Shown here: positions 8,234 to 16,523 of the stretch, piece by piece | How the letters are laid out: each line of letters starts with the position of its first letter | Position numbering within the stretch: the stretch's first letter is position 1 | Assembly: GCA_002706335.1 (NCBI GenBank) | Contig: PAKZ01000025.1 | Location: forward strand, 124,001-188,000 | Direction of reading: 5' to 3' | From: Ahrensia sp. | Lineage (GTDB): Bacteria > Pseudomonadota > Alphaproteobacteria > Rhizobiales > Rhizobiaceae | DNA length: 64,000 bases | The notes under the pieces: generated by a model | Seen by the model: the letters and a program-made list of their open reading frames with translations, nothing else | Told to the model about the DNA's origin: nothing | Databases searched by the model: none | Position numbers and translations under genes: made by a program

Positions 8234-8252
8234 ATTCTGGTACTACCAAAAT
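8234..8252. promoter_or_regulatory. Candidate GntR/FCD operator upstream of the broken epimerase gene
   Basis: TGGTA-C-TACCA at 8238-8248 is a perfect 11-bp palindrome, extended by ATT/AAT flanks to 19 bp. It lies 24 bp upstream of the minus-strand start at 8214. Near-identical palindromes lie at 8381-8391 and 17938-17948. FadR-subfamily GntR proteins typically bind TGGT-N3-ACCA-like sites, and one is encoded at 10550-11242. Confidence 0.6.
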
Positions 8253-8352
8253 GGCGGCAAATCGACCAGCGGAAAGTCTTGTGATTTCCGAATATAAATC
8301 GATTTTTTCAAAAAACCTTCAATTCCAAAAGCATCACCACCAAAAACCGTCC

Positions 8353-8393
8353 TTGACCGCCATCGCAATCCGGCGCTATCTGGTATAACCAGA
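8353..8393 (+). promoter_or_regulatory. Promoter with overlapping GntR-type operator for the isomerase-regulator operon
   Basis: A possible -35 TTGACC (8353-8358) and -10 TATCTG (8377-8382), 18 bp apart, precede the plus-strand operon that starts at 8450. The palindrome TCTGG-TATAA-CCAGA (8379-8393) covers the -10, so a bound repressor would block RNA polymerase directly. Confidence 0.55.
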
Positions 8394-8449
8394 AAGGATT
8401 AGCCGGCACTCCAAAAAAGCTGGCCTATTCAATCAAAGGGAGGACGGAA

Positions 8450-9337
8450 ATGCATCTTTCAACGCACAACTGGATGCGAGCGGAGCCACTGGAAACGACG
8501 GTGCGCCGGATCAAGCAATATGGCTACGAGTCCATCGAGATTTCCGGCGAGCCGACGCAATACGACGTCAAGGAAACGCGGGCTCTCCTGAAGGAAACCG
8601 GCATGCGCTGCTGGGGCGCGGTCACACTTACGCTTGGAGAGCGAAACCTGGCTGCAAAGGACGAGGGCCAGCGCGCGCGATCTGTCGACTATGTGAAGTC
8701 GGTGATTACGATGGTCTCCGAACTCGAAGGCGAGATCGTGACGCTGGTTCCGGCCACCGTTGGTAAGGTAGTGCCGGACGGTACCCCCGAAGAGGAATGG
8801 GGCTGGGTCGTCGAAGCGACCAAGGAGTGCTTCGCGCATGCGCAGAAAAAGGGCGTCAAGATTGCGGTCGAGCCGCTGAACCGCTTCGAAACCTACCTGT
8901 TCAACCGTTGTGCGCAGGCGCTCGCACTGGCCGATGCCGTCAGCCCGGAATGCGGCGTCTGCCTGGATGCGTTCCACCTCAATATCGAGGAGAGCGACAT
9001 CTACGAGGCCATCCGGCTTGCCGGTGACCGTCTGTTCGATTTCCATGTCGCCGACAACAACCGTTTCGCCGCCGGGTTGGGGCACCTCGACTGGCCGAAG
9101 ATCGTCAACACGCTGAAAGACATCGGCTACGACGGCGCGCTGACCAACGAATTCGTCGCTCCCGTCGACCGGACACCGGCGACAATGTATCCGGACATGG
9201 TCGAGACCAATCCCGTCGACATCTCTCCGGAACAGCTCAAGTTCATCCAGGATCACGGATCTTCTCTGCTGACGGAAGAGTTCTACGCCGACCAGATGCG
9301 GATCACCGCCGAGACCCTCTTGCCGCTGATGAAGTGA
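8450..9337 (+). CDS. Sugar phosphate isomerase/epimerase family protein (AP endonuclease 2-type TIM barrel)
   Basis: The product is 295 residues. Xylose-isomerase-like TIM barrels of this group epimerise or isomerise ketoses and related polyols using a divalent metal. Likely metal ligands are Glu in VEPLNRFE (residue ~144), Asp in CLDAFHLNIEE, His in FDFHVADNN and Glu in TNEFVAP. GGGAGG lies six bases before the ATG. It is the first gene of an operon with an enolase-superfamily enzyme, a GntR regulator and a 2-hydroxyacid dehydrogenase, and it is divergent from a broken paralogue. The exact sugar cannot be told from sequence. Confidence 0.82.
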   Translation: MHLSTHNWMRAEPLETTVRRIKQYGYESIEISGEPTQYDVKETRALLKETGMRCWGAVTLTLGERNLAAKDEGQRARSVDYVKSVITMVSELEGEIVTLVPATVGKVVPDGTPEEEWGWVVEATKECFAHAQKKGVKIAVEPLNRFETYLFNRCAQALALADAVSPECGVCLDAFHLNIEESDIYEAIRLAGDRLFDFHVADNNRFAAGLGHLDWPKIVNTLKDIGYDGALTNEFVAPVDRTPATMYPDMVETNPVDISPEQLKFIQDHGSSLLTEEFYADQMRITAETLLPLMK

Positions 9338-9366
9338 CCGGGCCAGGCGCGGCAGGAGGACGTCCG

Positions 9367-10533
9367 ATGCGTATCAAGTCGATAGAAGCCCGCTGGATAC
9401 AGATCCCGATCGAGGAGTCGCGCCAGCATGTCAGCGACTTCGGCCGGCTGAGGACATTCGACGCGGCTATCGTGAGGGTCGAGACGGAGGACGGCATCGT
9501 CGGATGGGGCGAAGGCAAGAACGCCGCCGGCAGCGCCGGTCAGTATGCCGCCCTGGTTCATCTCATCAACAAGGAAGTCGGCCCGTTTCTCATCGGCTGG
9601 AACCCGTCGCAGATAACTGCAATTTGGGAGGCGCTATACAATGGTTCACGGCGCGAAAGCGCCGCCGCCGGCGGGCATGTTTTCCCGGAACTTGCCCGCC
9701 GGGGACTCTCACTCGCGGCAATCAGTGCGATCGACATCGCGTTGTGGGACATCAAGGGAAAGGCGCTCGGCGTGCCGGTCTGGTCGCTCCTCGGGGGACG
9801 GTCGGCGGACCGGCTTCCGGCCTATGCATCCGGCGGCTGGGCCAATGCCGAAGGTATCGGCGATCAGTTGCGCTCCTATATCGATTCCGGCGGGTTCAAG
9901 TCCGTCAAGATGCGGGTCGGGGCAATGGATGGCGCGCCACACGTCTCGGCGAAGCGTGTTCGGGCCGCTCGCGAGGCGATCGGACCGGATGTCGACCTGA
10001 TGGTCGATGCGCATGGCACATACACGGTGGCGGAGGCAAAGCGTTTCGCTGCCCTGGTGGCCGATTGCGATCTCGCCTGGTTCGAGGAGCCGATCACCGG
10101 AGACGACGTGCCGGGGCTGGCGGAATTTCGCCACGCGACGCACATCCCGGTCGCCGTCGGCGAATCGGAATGCACCCGGTTCGACTTCCGCGACATCATG
10201 GTTTCACGCGCCGCCGACATCCTTCAACCGGACCCGGCATTTTGCGGCGGCATCACCGAGGCCATGCGCATCGCGGCGATGGCCTCGGCCTTCAATCTGC
10301 GCCTCGCACCGCATCTTTGGGCCGGCGCGCCGGCATTCTTTGCCGGGCTCCATGTTGTGGCGGCTGCGCCCGCGGGCTTCATCGTCGAGTATTCGCTGGG
10401 CGCCAACCCGATGATCCACGACCTGTCTCGAGAAAAGGTGTTTGTGAAAGACGGAATGATTTCTGTGCCAGATGCGCCCGGACTTGGGCTTGACGTGGAC
10501 ACCGATATCCTTACGCGTTTCTCGAAATTCTGA
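9367..10533 (+). CDS. Mandelate racemase/muconate lactonizing enzyme family protein (probable sugar-acid dehydratase)
   Basis: The product is 388 residues, with an N-terminal capping domain and a modified TIM barrel. Expected metal ligands of the enolase superfamily are seen as D in LMVDAHGTY, E in AWFEEPI and E in AVGESE. The second-strand basic motif is KMR in FKSVKMRVG. The C-terminal acid/base pair is suggested by ILQPDPA and by His in LAPHLWAG, as in the mandelate racemase subgroup, whose members include many acid-sugar dehydratases. AGGAGG precedes the ATG at 9367 by seven bases; an upstream GTG at 9334 is less likely. The substrate is probably an aldonate-type sugar acid, inferred from context. 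Confidence 0.85.
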   Translation: MRIKSIEARWIQIPIEESRQHVSDFGRLRTFDAAIVRVETEDGIVGWGEGKNAAGSAGQYAALVHLINKEVGPFLIGWNPSQITAIWEALYNGSRRESAAAGGHVFPELARRGLSLAAISAIDIALWDIKGKALGVPVWSLLGGRSADRLPAYASGGWANAEGIGDQLRSYIDSGGFKSVKMRVGAMDGAPHVSAKRVRAAREAIGPDVDLMVDAHGTYTVAEAKRFAALVADCDLAWFEEPITGDDVPGLAEFRHATHIPVAVGESECTRFDFRDIMVSRAADILQPDPAFCGGITEAMRIAAMASAFNLRLAPHLWAGAPAFFAGLHVVAAAPAGFIVEYSLGANPMIHDLSREKVFVKDGMISVPDAPGLGLDVDTDILTRFSKF

Positions 10534-10549
10534 CGCGAGCGAACATACG

Positions 10550-11242
10550 ATGCAGGGACAGGAAATCCTTCCGGCCATAGCTACCTACCTGCTGGACAGT
10601 GCTCGCGCGAATGGCGGGAAGGCGCCGTCCGAACGCGACCTTGCCGAACATTTTTCCGTGAGCCGGGGACAGGTGCGCGAAGCGCTGGCGATCCTGGAGG
10701 CGATGCAGGTCATCGAGCGGCGCGCGAAATCCGGCATCTATGTCAATACCGACAATACCGGCATCGAGGCGATGGCTTTTCTTGCGCGAGCAGGGCTGCC
10801 GCTGGAAAACCGCCAGATCTACGAGGCGGTCGAAGTTCGCAAGATCCACGAAATCAAGGCGGCCGAACTTGCCGCCGCGCGCGCTGACGACGAAAATTTC
10901 GACCGGCTGCGCGACATTCTCGCCCGTTCAGAGGAACGCATCGTCCAAGGGGAGGGTATAGACGGGCTGGACCAGGAGTTTCATCTGGAGATCGTCCGTG
11001 CGACCCAGAACACGCTGTTTCTCAACATCTGCACCGCCTTCTACGAACTGGGCGGAAACCGCCTCAAGGTCTATTTTCGCGATCCCGATCGCAACCGGAA
11101 GTCGCACGAGGAACACAAGCAGATTTTCGAAGCGCTGGTGAATCGGGATGCGGCGCTGGCTTCCGCCCTCATGGTTTCGCATCTGCGTGGCGCCATGAGT
11201 TATTGGAGCGAACTTCTGCAGCCAGCCGAGCTCTCCGACTGA
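10550..11242 (+). CDS. GntR family transcriptional regulator with FCD ligand-binding domain
   Basis: The product is 230 residues. The winged HTH (residues ~10-70) contains SERDLAEHFSVSRGQVREAL and IERRAKSGIYV. The C-terminal all-helical FCD domain has the usual metal and ligand residues: D-x3-H in LDQEFHLEIV, His in EEHKQIFEAL and His in SHLRGAM. FadR-type members are usually repressors released by a sugar acid or other carboxylate. It lies inside the catabolic operon and is the best candidate to bind the TGGTA-N-TACCA palindromes at 8238, 8381 and 17938. It starts 17 bp after the enolase-family gene; the ribosome binding site is weak. Confidence 0.9.
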   Translation: MQGQEILPAIATYLLDSARANGGKAPSERDLAEHFSVSRGQVREALAILEAMQVIERRAKSGIYVNTDNTGIEAMAFLARAGLPLENRQIYEAVEVRKIHEIKAAELAAARADDENFDRLRDILARSEERIVQGEGIDGLDQEFHLEIVRATQNTLFLNICTAFYELGGNRLKVYFRDPDRNRKSHEEHKQIFEALVNRDAALASALMVSHLRGAMSYWSELLQPAELSD

Positions 11243-11243
11243 C

Positions 11244-12221
11244 ATGGCCGACCTGTCGATTTTCTCGACCCATCATCTTCACCCGGAAGTGACGGAAGCG
11301 CTGTCCGGCATCGGCGACTATCGTGTTGCGAGCGCACCGACGCCCGAGGCGATCCTCGCCGAAAGCAGTGGAGCGGAGGTCATCGTGGTCAGGGCTCCGA
11401 TCCCGGTCGAAGTCATCGAGCGTGAACAGGGACTGAAGGCGCTGGTGCGGCACGGCGCAGGACTCGACATGATCCCCGTGGATGCCGCCACGCAGGCGGG
11501 GGTGCTGGTCGCCAATGTGCCGGGCGTCAACGCGCTCACCGTAGCGGAGCATGTGATCTGGACCGCATTGGCGCTGCTAAAACGCTACCCTGAAGTGAAC
11601 ACAGACCTGCGGGAGCGGGGCTGGGCGGCGGGTCGTGCGCATTCGGATTTCGGGCGGGAGCTCTCCCGTCGGACCATCGGCATTGTCGGCATGGGCAATG
11701 TCGGCCGAAATATCGCGCGGATCGCGCAGAGTGGCTTTGCGATGGACGTAATCTGCCATACGCGGAGCGCCGGCAATGTGCCCGAGTCCATGCGCGCCGT
11801 ATCGCTGGAGGACCTGCTTTCTGAAGCCGACATTGTCGTTCTTTGCTGCCCGTTAACCGAGCAAACACGCGGGCTGATCGACTCGACAGCATTGCAGCGG
11901 ATGCGGCCCGGCGCGCTTCTTATTAACGTCGCGCGAGGCCCCGTGGTCGTGGAGAACGCGCTGATCGAGGCCCTGGTCACTGGCCATCTCTGCGGCGCGG
12001 CGATCGATGTCTTCGACACCCAGCCCCTGCCGTCCGATCACCCGCTGCTGGCGCTCAGAAACGTCATCCTGACGCCCCACATGGCCGGTATTACCGAGGA
12101 AAGCATGTTGCGCATGGGCCGGGGCGTCGTCGCCGAAACGCGGCGCATCGCGGCCGGCGAACTGCCGGAGCAGCTCGTCAACCCCGATACGGTCCCCCGC
12201 TATCGCCAGCGTTTCGCTTGA
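11244..12221 (+). CDS. D-isomer specific 2-hydroxyacid dehydrogenase
   Basis: The product is 325 residues. The Rossmann motif GIVGMGNVGRNIARI (residues ~145-160) binds NAD(P). The catalytic Arg sits in LINVARGPVVVE, a Glu follows in the HLCGAAIDVFDTQPL region, and the catalytic His in LTPHMAG. Members reduce 2-oxo acids or oxidise D-2-hydroxyacids; in a sugar-acid pathway it could act on a keto-deoxy product or a hydroxypyruvate-like fragment. The ATG follows the GntR stop by one base, so translation is probably coupled. It converges on the ABC transporter operon, with six bases between stop codons. Confidence 0.88.
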   Translation: MADLSIFSTHHLHPEVTEALSGIGDYRVASAPTPEAILAESSGAEVIVVRAPIPVEVIEREQGLKALVRHGAGLDMIPVDAATQAGVLVANVPGVNALTVAEHVIWTALALLKRYPEVNTDLRERGWAAGRAHSDFGRELSRRTIGIVGMGNVGRNIARIAQSGFAMDVICHTRSAGNVPESMRAVSLEDLLSEADIVVLCCPLTEQTRGLIDSTALQRMRPGALLINVARGPVVVENALIEALVTGHLCGAAIDVFDTQPLPSDHPLLALRNVILTPHMAGITEESMLRMGRGVVAETRRIAAGELPEQLVNPDTVPRYRQRFA

Positions 12222-12227
12222 ATGCCT

Positions 12228-13286
12228 CTAAAGCGCTAGGTTTCGTCCGGTCTCCGGATCGAAGGACAGCACGCGCTCCGGTTTCCAGCCGAAACGGATA
12301 ACTTCGTCGCGACTGACATGCGTGCCCGCCGGGACGGTGGCATGCAGGCGCGTGTCTCCCATGTCGAGCGCGAGGATCTTGATAACGCCCTGATCCTCGA
12401 TATCGAAAACGCGCGCTTCGGCCGGTGCGCCGGACTGTATGACGATGTTCTCGGGCCGGACTCCGAAGGTGACCTTCTGTTCGGAGTTCGCCGGCGAGCT
12501 GACCGGAAGCACGAAGGAACCAAGCCGTGCGATTTCTCCATCCAGCCTGCCCTCGATGAGGTTCATCGGCGGTGTGCCGACGGACCGGGCAACAAAGGTG
12601 TTATGGGGCCGCTCGTAGATTTCCGAGGGCGTTCCGACCTGAACGAGGCGGCCGCTGCGCAAGACGCCGATCTTGTCGCCCATCGACATCGCCTCAACCT
12701 GGTCGTGGGTCACGAACAGGAAGGTCGCGCCAAGATCCTGATGCAGCTTCTTCAGTTCGACACGCAGCGCCTCGCGCAGCTTCGCATCGAGCGCGGAAAG
12801 CGGCTCGTCCATCAGGAAGACGCGCGGATCGCGCACGATGGCGCGACCGATGGAAACGCGCTGCATTTCGCCGCCCGAAAGCCGTTCCACCTTGCGGTCG
12901 AGCAGATGCGTGATCTGCAGGGTCTTGGCGGCGCGGTCGACCCGGCGCCTGATCTCGTCGTCGTTCATGTTGCGAACCTTGGGACGCAACGGGAATTCCA
13001 GATTCCCGCGCACTGTCAGGCGCGGATAGAGCGAGTATTGCTGCAGCACGAGCGCGACATCACGCTCGGCTGCAGTCCAGCTTGTGACGTCAGAATCGCC
13101 GATGAAAACGCGCCCCTCGTCGGGTTTCTCGAGCCCCGCGACGACCCTGAGCGTTGTCGTCTTGCCCGCCCCGGTGCGACCGAGCAGCACGAAGAACTCG
13201 CCATCCTCAACGGTCAGGCTGAGATCCTTCAGAGCGCGCGTACCGCCATAGCGCTTGGTGATGTTCTGCAGCTCGATACGTGCCAT
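12228..13286 (-). CDS. ABC transporter ATPase, CUT1/UgpC-MalK type (second ATPase)
   Basis: The product is 352 residues. Walker A is GRTGAGKT (36-43), the signature LSGGEMQRVSIGRA starts near 136, Walker B VFLMDEP is at ~156, and the H-loop His is in FVTHDQVEAM. A C-terminal TOBE-like domain follows. The start at 13286 shares one base with the stop of the upstream ATPase gene. It is the last gene of a six-gene transporter operon. Two separate ATPase genes point to a heterodimeric motor, as in the rhizobial glycerol transporter GlpSTPQUV. Confidence 0.92.
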   Translation of the reverse strand: MARIELQNITKRYGGTRALKDLSLTVEDGEFFVLLGRTGAGKTTTLRVVAGLEKPDEGRVFIGDSDVTSWTAAERDVALVLQQYSLYPRLTVRGNLEFPLRPKVRNMNDDEIRRRVDRAAKTLQITHLLDRKVERLSGGEMQRVSIGRAIVRDPRVFLMDEPLSALDAKLREALRVELKKLHQDLGATFLFVTHDQVEAMSMGDKIGVLRSGRLVQVGTPSEIYERPHNTFVARSVGTPPMNLIEGRLDGEIARLGSFVLPVSSPANSEQKVTFGVRPENIVIQSGAPAEARVFDIEDQGVIKILALDMGDTRLHATVPAGTHVSRDEVIRFGWKPERVLSFDPETGRNLAL

Positions 13287-14377
13287 CAGGCAGTTCTCCT
13301 CAGCGAATTTCCGGAGGCGGCATCGAAGAAATGCGCGCGGTGCGGGTCCAGCGCGACCCAAAGCTTCTGGCCCTCGCCGCCGGCAAAGCCGGATTCGCAG
13401 CGGGCGCGGAGCGTCTCGTCCCCGACGCGAACGTCGACGATGTCGTGGCTGCCGAGCGGCTCGACATTGGTCGTCTCGGTCTCGATGTAGCCGTCCTGCG
13501 CATCGTGAGACAGCATGACGGCTTCCGGGCGGATACCGAGCTTGGCAGGCGATCCGTTGAGATGCGAGACCGTTTCGGATGGCACGCGAAAGCCGTTTGC
13601 GCCGCCGATCCGCAGCAACGCGTCCGTGCCTTCGCCCTCGACGGTGACATCCGCAACGTTCATGACCGGAGAGCCGACGAACTGCGCGACGAAAAGGTTG
13701 GCGGGGCGAAGATAGACCTCCTCCGGCGCGCCGACCTGCTGCAGCAGGCCGTCATGCATGACGACAATCCGGTCGGCCAGCGACATTGCCTCAACCTGAT
13801 CGTGGGTCACGTAGACGCTTGTCGATTCTCGCGCGATGTGCAGACGCTTGATCTCGGCGCGCATCTGTTCGCGGAGCTTCGCGTCGAGCGCACCGATGGG
13901 TTCGTCCATGAGCAGCGCCTTCGGTCGACGGACGAGCGCCCGCCCGATGGCGACGCGCTGCATGTCGCCTCCCGACAATGCGGACGGCCGGCGCGGCAGG
14001 AGCTGTTCGATACCTAGGAACCGGGCAACTTCCTTCACTTCGGCCTCGCGTTCCGCCTGTTTGCTGCGCACAGCGCGAAGGGGGAACGCAATATTCTCCT
14101 CCACCGTCATGTGCGGATAAAGCGAGAATGACTGGAAGACGAAGGCGATATCGCGGTCGGCGGCCTTGAGGTTCTGGACCTCCTTGCCATCGATGGTGAT
14201 CGTCCCGGAGGTGATGGTTTCGAGGCCGGCAATTGCGCGAAGCGTGGTGGTCTTGCCGCAGCCGGACTGGCCGAGCATGACGACGAATTCGCCGTCCTCG
14301 ATGACGAGATTGACGTCCCTGAGAACCTGGACGGCTCCGAAGAATTTCTGGACGTTGGTGAGTTCGATCCGGGCCAT
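13286..14377 (-). CDS. ABC transporter ATPase, CUT1/UgpC-MalK type (first ATPase)
   Basis: The product is 363 residues. Walker A is GQSGCGKT (36-43), the signature LSGGDMQRVAIGRA starts near 134, Walker B ALLMDEP is near 155, and the H-loop is in YVTHDQVEAM. The regulatory TOBE region occupies the last ~120 residues. All catalytic motifs are intact in both ATPases of this operon, so neither looks degenerate. Its ATG overlaps the stop of the small membrane protein gene by one base. The transported solute is unknown; the neighbouring catabolic genes suggest a sugar, polyol or sugar acid. Confidence 0.92.
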   Translation of the reverse strand: MARIELTNVQKFFGAVQVLRDVNLVIEDGEFVVMLGQSGCGKTTTLRAIAGLETITSGTITIDGKEVQNLKAADRDIAFVFQSFSLYPHMTVEENIAFPLRAVRSKQAEREAEVKEVARFLGIEQLLPRRPSALSGGDMQRVAIGRALVRRPKALLMDEPIGALDAKLREQMRAEIKRLHIARESTSVYVTHDQVEAMSLADRIVVMHDGLLQQVGAPEEVYLRPANLFVAQFVGSPVMNVADVTVEGEGTDALLRIGGANGFRVPSETVSHLNGSPAKLGIRPEAVMLSHDAQDGYIETETTNVEPLGSHDIVDVRVGDETLRARCESGFAGGEGQKLWVALDPHRAHFFDAASGNSLRRTA

Positions 14378-14589
14378 CAGATCAGCTCTTCCTCTTCCTC
14401 TGCTTCAGCCTCGGGTTCGGGCGGAATGTGGGCGGTCACCAGGAATCCGATCAGCCCGATGATGGTGATCGTCAGCCCGTAGCGGTGCAGGAGTTCCACC
14501 CAGGGCTGGCAAAGGCACACCAGTCCCCCGATCATCACCCACTGCGCAGTCGGTTCGAGCATTTTCGTATTCAATTCACGAAAGGTCAT
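14377..14589 (-). CDS. Small two-helix membrane protein of the ABC transporter operon
   Basis: This protein has 70 residues. Two hydrophobic helices are visible (QWVMIGGLVCLCQPWVELL and LTITIIGLIGFLVTAHI), followed by a very acidic tail (EAEAEEEEE). It overlaps the permease gene on one side (ATGA) and the ATPase gene on the other, so it is part of the translated operon and not a spurious frame. Its position matches that of small integral membrane proteins found in GlpSTPQUV-like systems (the GlpU place, DUF2160 type), but I cannot show homology. A role in assembling or regulating the two-ATPase motor is a guess. Confidence 0.75.
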   Translation of the reverse strand: MTFRELNTKMLEPTAQWVMIGGLVCLCQPWVELLHRYGLTITIIGLIGFLVTAHIPPEPEAEAEEEEELI

Positions 14590-15548
14590 TTGCGGATCGC
14601 TCCGAAGGACATGCCTCTCAGCAGATGGTTGCGAAGGAGGAACGTGAAGATGGCGACCGGCAGCAGGAACAGGAACGCTCCCGCGGCGATCACGCTCCAG
14701 TCCGGCAGGCCGGAACCCACCTGCGACGGGATGTAGGGCGGTGCGGTCTGCGCGTTGCGCGAGGTCATCATCAATGCGAAGGCATATTCGTTCCAGGCGA
14801 TGATGAAACAGAAGACGGCCGTGGCGGCGATGCCTGTCAGGGCCTCGGGCAACACGATCTTCCAGAAGGCCTGTAGCCGCGTGTAACCGTCCACCAGCGC
14901 CGCTTCCTCGTATTCCCGGGGAATCTCGTCGACGAAGCCCTTCATGATCCAGACCGCAAAGGACAGGTTGAACGCGGTGTAGAGAATGATCAGGCCGAGA
15001 TGCGTGTCATGCAGGCCAACCGTGCGGTACATCAGGAACATCGGGATGGCGACGACGACAGGAGGGAGCATGCGCGTACTGAGAATGAAGAACAGCCAGT
15101 CCTGCTCCCCCTTCACCTTGAAGCGCGAGAAGCCGTAGGCCGTCAGCGTGCCCATCGAGACCGCGAGGAATGTCGATATGATCGAGACGATCAGCGAGTT
15201 CTTGTAGCGATCCCAATAGCCGGACGAGGTGATCGCGCCGGTCTTGCGGTTTTTCACCACCTGCTCGCCGTCGTCATAGATCAGCTTCTCCCACCAGGGC
15301 GCGGCTTCGTAGACGTCCTCTTCCACCGGTTGGCGCAGTTGCGAACGCTTGGTGAAGAGCTTCGCGAAGGGCGTCAGTGTGGGCTCGAACATCACCGTGG
15401 GCGGCACGGTGGTGGCGAGGCTGCGCGGCTTGAAGGCGGTCGATGCAATCCAGTAGATCGGCGTCAGCATGACGATCAGTGCGACGACGACAGCAACGAT
15501 CGCCACGCGATTGAGAACGACCTCGCCCCTTGTTTTGACTTCGGCCAT
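14586..15548 (-). CDS. ABC transporter permease, CUT1 MalG-like
   Basis: The product is 320 residues with about six membrane helices (VAIVAVVVALIVMLTPIYW first, FLFLLPVAIFTFLL last). The EAA loop that docks on the ATPase is EYEEAALVDGYTRLQAFWK near residue 210. A ~70-residue charged insert after helix 1, containing APWWEKLIYDDGEQ, lies outside the membrane domain and is longer than in MalG. The C-terminus GMSFGAIRK is typical of this permease class. Its stop overlaps the small membrane protein gene, and the other permease gene ends one base upstream of its start. Confidence 0.9.
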   Translation of the reverse strand: MAEVKTRGEVVLNRVAIVAVVVALIVMLTPIYWIASTAFKPRSLATTVPPTVMFEPTLTPFAKLFTKRSQLRQPVEEDVYEAAPWWEKLIYDDGEQVVKNRKTGAITSSGYWDRYKNSLIVSIISTFLAVSMGTLTAYGFSRFKVKGEQDWLFFILSTRMLPPVVVAIPMFLMYRTVGLHDTHLGLIILYTAFNLSFAVWIMKGFVDEIPREYEEAALVDGYTRLQAFWKIVLPEALTGIAATAVFCFIIAWNEYAFALMMTSRNAQTAPPYIPSQVGSGLPDWSVIAAGAFLFLLPVAIFTFLLRNHLLRGMSFGAIRK

Positions 15549-15549
15549 C

Positions 15550-16452
15550 TCAGCGCGCCTTTGCCTTGTTGAGATACTTCACGTAGATGTTGGTGATCGC
15601 CACGACCATGATCAGAACGATGTAGGCGAAGGCGGAACTCAGCCCCGTCTGCCACTCCAGGAACGCCATCTTGTAGAGACGGATCGCGATCAGTTCGGTC
15701 GTCGGCTGCGACGACAGGATGTAGGCGTGGTCGAATGTCTTGAACGCCTCCATTGTGCGGAAAATGATCGCGATCATCAGGATCGGCGCGACTAGCGGAA
15801 GCGTGATCCTGAAGAAGGTGTAGAAGGGTCCCGCGCGGTCGATCTCCGCTGCTTCGTAGAGATGCTTCGGCACGGCCGACAGACCCGCCAGCGACAACAG
15901 CATCACGAAGGGCGACCACATCCAGATATCGACGAGAGCGACTGCGTAGAGCGCTACCTGGGGATCCGCCAGCCACTCGAATTTTCCGAGACCGAGGAAA
16001 TAGTTGATGATGCCGAAGGACGGATCGTAGAGCAGCTTCCAGAACAGGCCGACGACGGCCATGGACAGCATCATCGGCAGCAGCAAAAGCGTGGTGATCA
16101 ATCCCTTGAAGGGAATTTGGCGGTTCAGGAGCATCGCGAGCCCGAAGCCGACCACCACCTGACCGGTTACTGAGATCAGCACGTATTTCGCGGTGATCGT
16201 GAAATTGCGCCAGATAAAGGGGTCGTTGAGCAACTCGCGGTAGTTGGCCAGACCGACCCAGTTTGCCGGCGCCGTGGTCGAGGCGCGGAAATCCGTGAAC
16301 GACGTCCAAAGGGAATACAGCAACGGAAATACGTTGAAGATTATCAAAAAGGCGATCGTCGGAATGATGAACAAATTCCGGATCGTGAGGTCGGAAAATC
16401 CGCGCGAAGCTGCGCGGCTTCCCGGCTCGAGCCTGGTCATAACATCTGTCAC
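15550..16452 (-). CDS. ABC transporter permease, CUT1 MalF-like
   Basis: The product is 300 residues. Six membrane helices are evident, the first being LFIIPTIAFLIIFNVFPLL. The EAA motif is HLYEAAEIDRAGPFYTFFRI near residue 205, and WVGLANYRELLND after the first helix is the usual family segment. With the MalG-like partner it would form the translocation pore. It follows the binding-protein gene after a 71-bp gap holding a strong hairpin (16479-16501), a common arrangement that keeps binding protein in excess of permeases. Confidence 0.9.
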   Translation of the reverse strand: MTDVMTRLEPGSRAASRGFSDLTIRNLFIIPTIAFLIIFNVFPLLYSLWTSFTDFRASTTAPANWVGLANYRELLNDPFIWRNFTITAKYVLISVTGQVVVGFGLAMLLNRQIPFKGLITTLLLLPMMLSMAVVGLFWKLLYDPSFGIINYFLGLGKFEWLADPQVALYAVALVDIWMWSPFVMLLSLAGLSAVPKHLYEAAEIDRAGPFYTFFRITLPLVAPILMIAIIFRTMEAFKTFDHAYILSSQPTTELIAIRLYKMAFLEWQTGLSSAFAYIVLIMVVAITNIYVKYLNKAKAR

Positions 16453-16478
16453 GGTGTGTCGCTTCCTGGCTTGGAACT

Positions 16479-16501
16479 GGCGGGCGCGAAGAGCGCCCGC
16501 C
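16479..16501 (-). other. Intercistronic stem-loop after the binding-protein gene
   Basis: GGCGGGCGC and GCGCCCGCC form a perfect 9-bp stem with a 5-base loop. No T-run follows on the minus strand, so it is better explained as an mRNA-stabilising or processing hairpin than as a full terminator. Confidence 0.6.
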
Positions 16502-16523
16502 GCTTGGTCGGATAATCAGCCGG

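Noticed and set aside
7348-8235. Two separate small isomerase genes or a frameshift
   Set aside because: The two pieces are in the same frame with 28 sense codons between them after one TAG, so this is one gene with a nonsense codon.
16479-16501. Terminator between binding-protein and permease genes
   Set aside because: The stem is strong but no T-run follows on the minus strand, and the downstream permease genes have no promoter of their own that I can see.
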